This document shows, piece by piece, positions 60,539-64,000 of a stretch of 64,000 bases of DNA (the first letter of the stretch is position 1; every line of letters begins with the position of its first letter). The DNA is taken from the NCBI GenBank assembly GCA_036874045.1, contig CM072339.1, forward strand, positions 7,757,501 through 7,821,500. Direction: 5' to 3'. Source of the DNA: Cymodocea nodosa. Its lineage: Eukaryota; Streptophyta; Magnoliopsida; Alismatales; Cymodoceaceae. The notes under the pieces were generated by a model. It was not told the DNA's origin. It made no database searches and saw nothing but the letters and a program-made list of their open reading frames with translations. Both the position numbers and the translations under genes were made by a program.

Positions 60539-61464
60539 TGTCGATTAATCTTCGCTTTGCACTATAGAACTTAGTGGAAGTAAAGAATGTGAAGCTAGGG
60601 TTTTACCAAGGTAGAAACACGAAAGGTTGTTAGTAAAACATTTATAACTCTTCGAGTTTATAAACGGATAAACGGATTCAATCATTGAAATCATAAATAT
60701 AAGATCTGTTACTGATAAATAACTCGAGTGCTTGCAATAACAATACAAGTTTTACAACCAACAATTGCAGAATACTTAGCGTAACTGTTCGTATAAAGAA
60801 AATAACTTCAGGCTAAGTGAAAAGTGAGAAAACTCGAAGACTTATTATGATAACTGTTCAAGTTTCTTGAAGGAATAGGTGTAAAAAGTCGAAGAGTTAA
60901 ACATAACTGTTCGAGTTCCAACTAAGACATTATAAAGCAATGAAATTCAACACGTGCACAATTTGAACTTAAGGTGTTCAGAAAGTTTTGGAGATTTATA
61001 AACCTAACTATCCGATGCTCAGGTGCATTTCAGAGAGTTATAGATAACCTTCCGAAAGATAACTTAAGTCAATCTTCTAGATCACGACACGTGTACTTAA
61101 GTAGTTTTATAATAAAGAGATGTTTCGAACAGTTACAAATCTAACTTTCCGATGCCTAGACGCATTTTGGAGAGTTACAGATAACTTACCGAAAATCCAC
61201 TTAAGCCATGCATTATGGTTTCGACACGTGTACTTCAGGAAATAATAAAATAGTCTATTGAATGTTTTAAAACGCAACTGTTCGATACTTGCAATATAAC
61301 TTGCCGAAACAATAGAAAATTCGAATACTTAAGAATTAAAAAACCTGCAAGTCACTCATAGTTCAGAAATGTACTTAATTAAAGTGTATTTCCTGAAATT
61401 ATGCAGATTCTTTCATGAAAACATATAATAGTTCATAAGAGATGAATTATTATACGAGAAATTG
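60539..61464 (-). promoter_or_regulatory. Athila-type U3 acting as upstream region of ORF2 copy 7
   Basis: The segment 60950-61464 aligns, with divergence, to the U3 part of LTR 3 (32840-33240): same order of 'gagttacag...taac', 'cacgtgtac', 'aaataataaaat' and 'gcagattctt'. It begins next to a polypurine tract (61465-61474) but lacks the first roughly 80 bp of LTR 3. The closer part (60640-60950) has aactgttcgagtt words and a TATA-like TATAAA (complement 60641-60646). ORF2 follows without PBS or leader, so an LTR promoter seems to drive ORF2 directly. Confidence 0.55.
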
Positions 61465-62550
61465 CTCCCCCTACATAAATGTAGTGTAAAGAATCTATGG
61501 CGTACTTAATCTAGGTTGCCAAGCCCTAAGTAGATTTGGCTTTAAAAGGTCAAATAACTTACTTAAAGAGGATGCTAAGCCTTAAATAGATTTGAGTCTC
61601 TCCTTCTTCTTTTATTTAATCTGAATTAAATACAGAAATAAGTAGTAGAGTTAACAATTTAGACTTTCTAGCTTTTATATTAGTCAGTTTACAAAAGAAA
61701 ATTCATAGAGATATACCTTCAAGAACTTAAAAGAATTCAATAATGAGTACACAAACTTAAGACAATAAATATTGTACATTATGTGTAAAGAGTAGATAAT
61801 AACAAAAAATAACAAGGATTATATGCATAGATTATGGCAGGATTGTTATAACACTTGGAAAATAAATTAAGCTTGATTTCATTACCCCAATTTTATTTTT
61901 TTTGTTTTTTTTTTAATTTTGATTTTATAAATATACTTTATACATTACCTCCCACAATATCATCTTTTTACATGACCACAATCCCTTGCTTAGGGGAAAG
62001 ATAACCAGTTACTCAATGACAAGTGAGAATAGGTAATTTTTTTAAAAATATAATCTGAATTACTTACAAAATGAGTTTTCAGTCAGCACATCCCAAACTA
62101 GTTGGTTTAAGTGATTAGGGTTTAAGATCCCCCAATGGACTTAATTACTCAAGTAATTGTAGACAAAAAAGAAATAAAATAATAGATTTAAATTAGAGGC
62201 AACTGTAAGACTTAATTTTTCTAACAAAATGTTAATAACTTTCCTTTAATAAAAAGTACATACTTTCTATGTATTTTCCTGTTAAAATCTCTGTAATAGC
62301 ATATACATAAGTAACAAAAATACAGTTGGCACTCACATTGAATCAATTTAACTTTCCTTAAGTAACCTTTTCTGAATTTTTCTTAAATAAATTGATTTCA
62401 GTAAAACTCAGAATTTCATAAATTCTTAACTACCAGAAAACTGTAATTCAAAAATAGATTTTTTTTTGTTTTGTTTTTGTTGTTTTTTTTTTATAATAAA
62501 GAAATTAAATTCTAAAACTACCTTATAACAAACCAAAATACAATGAACAG
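61465..62550 (-). other. Polypurine tract and Athila-related 3' noncoding region
   Basis: Minus GTAGGGGGAG at 61465-61474. The rest has no gene; parts echo the 3' noncoding region (for example 'gagttttcagtcagcacatcccaaa' near 62075 against 'gagctttcagtcaacaatcccaaa' near 9955). T-rich runs at 61900-61920 and 62460-62495. Ends at an inversion joint near 62550. Confidence 0.5.
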
Positions 62551-62906
62551 GACAATTCTTTATTCTACTTGTCTTAATCAGATTGAATTGGAATGTACTT
62601 TGATTCGTATGTTGTTGAAATTTCTTCTAGAAAACTTATTGGAAAATTCAGGATTACAAATGATGAAAAGAAGAACAAACGTTAATATAATTAACACCTA
62701 TATGAAGATGACATACTTTGTATGTAATTTACATATATTCTAAATATCTTTGTAGTTTGATTACTGAAACATATAGAATATATGTTTATGCTGAACAGAA
62801 GAAAAAAAAAACAAAAGGAGAAGAATTAATTCTAGCACTTTTTGAAAGACCAATTAATTAGATCTTAGTTTGCTAAGGGACTAGCAAAATTTAGGTATGG
62901 GGGAAG
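62551..62906 (+). other. Inverted Athila 3' noncoding end with polypurine tract
   Basis: Close inverted copy of 9390-9760, ending with the polypurine tract TATGGGGGAAG (62896-62906) in plus orientation. The open frame at 62543-62743 is a by-product. Confidence 0.85.
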
Positions 62907-64000
62907 TGTTTAGAATGAAAAAGTGCATATTATTAACGATTAAATGATGGTTAATTGCATAATATTTAGCTTATCATATGAGAATTAAGCCATTATATTA
63001 TAATTGCACTGTTATATGATTTAATTGAAGAATCTACTTAATTTTGGGGAATTAATGTTAATTTAGTACATTTATGAACTGTCGGTAAGTTGCAGGTTGT
63101 GAAATTCTTAAGTATCCAAATTTTCTGATATTTCGAACAGTTATGTTTAACATACCGAACAAATTCGGACAGTTATGTTTAACAGACCGAATATGTATCG
63201 GATAGTTATGTTTAAATTACCAAACAGTTATGTTTAGAGAGAATATTTTATTATTTCCAGAGGTACACGTATCGAAACTAGAATGAATGTCTTATGTGAA
63301 TTTTCAGTGAGTTAGCTGTAACTATCCGAAAATGCATCTGAGCATCGGATAATTAGACCTGTAACTCTCCGAAATGTTATTTTATATTTAAATTACTGCT
63401 GACACGTGTCGAGATCTGGTAGATTTACTTAAGTTATAACTCGTTAAGTTAGCATAACTGTACGCGTTGAGTTACATGAATATACACTAAGCTAACGCGT
63501 TATGTTAGCGGCTTATTTCTTTATTGCATGTATTTTATGCACGTGTTGAATTTAAATGCTTTAGAATATCACGTGAGATGCACATGTATAACTCGTTAAG
63601 TTAGCATAACTATACGCGTTGAGTTACATGAATATACACTAAGGTAACGTGTTAGGTTAGCGGCTTATTTCTTTATTGCATGTATTTTATAGTTATTTTC
63701 CAAAATGCCACTATAGCAGTTGCAGGAACAGACAATTGGAAGGAAAAACCACGTTTGCACGTATCACGCAGGAATTCAATCGCGCAGGGAGAAAGAAATC
63801 ATCACCGTTGATTTGAAAGAAGGAAATCCAATCGATCATTCAAGCAAAAGTAGTTACTACTGAAGAAATATAAAAGAAAAGAAGAAAAAAAGAAGAAAGT
63901 ATGATCGATGGACGACCAGTGTATACAGAGGAGGAGCACCAAGCTTTCTGCAAACAGTATCGGCGATTCTTTGAAGTATCACACCAACCATCATTATCAC
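62907..64000 (+). repeat. Athila-type LTR in plus orientation, cut by window edge
   Basis: Starts TGTTTAGAATGAAAAAGTGC right after the tract and follows LTR 3 inverted: U3 with ttcggatagtta and cacgtgt words, two copies of 'aactcgttaagttagcataactgtacgcgttgagtta' type blocks (63430-63500 and 63590-63660, a local duplication absent from LTR 3), TATA (gaaatataaaag, 63866-63877), and the beginning of the conserved leader. It is the 3' LTR of an otherwise missing plus-strand element. Confidence 0.92.

Noticed and set aside
62543-62743. Plus-strand 66-residue frame near the right edge
   Set aside because: Falls in the inverted 3' noncoding segment, and its counterpart at 9540-9760 is not open.

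Overview
This window looks like repeat-dense nuclear DNA of a flowering plant, probably a eudicot; I cannot name the species. It is AT-rich, and nearly every recognisable stretch belongs to LTR retrotransposons. The evidence is Athila-type Ty3/gypsy pol with a primer-binding site (PBS) matching plant tRNA-Asp, and SIRE/Maximus-type Ty1/copia remains with a PBS matching initiator tRNA-Met. I see no rRNA, tRNA, CRISPR or intact host gene. Every coding region carries stops, frameshifts or deletions, so this is a graveyard of elements. Several arrangements in it are unusual.

Layout, left to right. (1) 1-6812, minus strand: Athila-type copy A, running PBS, a nucleocapsid-only gag, protease-RT-integrase, then a downstream accessory ORF called ORF2 here, cut by the window edge. 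(2) 6813-9389: an LTR shared by copy A and by the element to its right. (3) 9390-14825 minus: 3' noncoding region, a decayed F-box gene, a capsid-type gag without zinc knuckle, and the C-terminal end of an ORF2. (4) 14826-33320 minus: a nested Athila-type element N. It sits inside that ORF2 with a 5-bp target duplication, and the host frame reads through once N and one duplication are removed. N itself holds a deleted copia element (20975-26218) and another ORF2 copy. (5) 33321-39368 minus: the N-terminal part of the interrupted ORF2 and its upstream pol (copy D). (6) 39369-51355 plus: two Athila pol/ORF2 blocks in the opposite orientation, bracketed by pieces of copia LTR, with a solo copia LTR at 44024-45682. 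Together with D they form a roughly 6-kb-armed inverted repeat. (7) 51356-61464 minus: a composite element P and a second tandem copy. Their LTRs and PBS are copia-type, but their cargo is ORF2. (8) 61465-64000: Athila 3' noncoding DNA meeting an inverted 3' end and a plus-strand LTR.

The common thread is ORF2. It is an accessory protein gene resembling the 'putative plant transposon protein' family, present in seven broken copies and linked to both gypsy and copia LTRs. Most copies have their own TATA-like promoter. In the Athila-type copies ORF2 occupies the slot after pol where an env-like gene often lies. Gag also appears split: two independent copies have only a zinc-knuckle ORF right after the PBS, while the only capsid domain lies far downstream, next to a captured F-box gene. 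The LTRs and spacers share short inverted words built on gttgagtta/taactcaac. 'Element A, N, D, E, P' and 'ORF2 copies 1-7' are labels for this window only.
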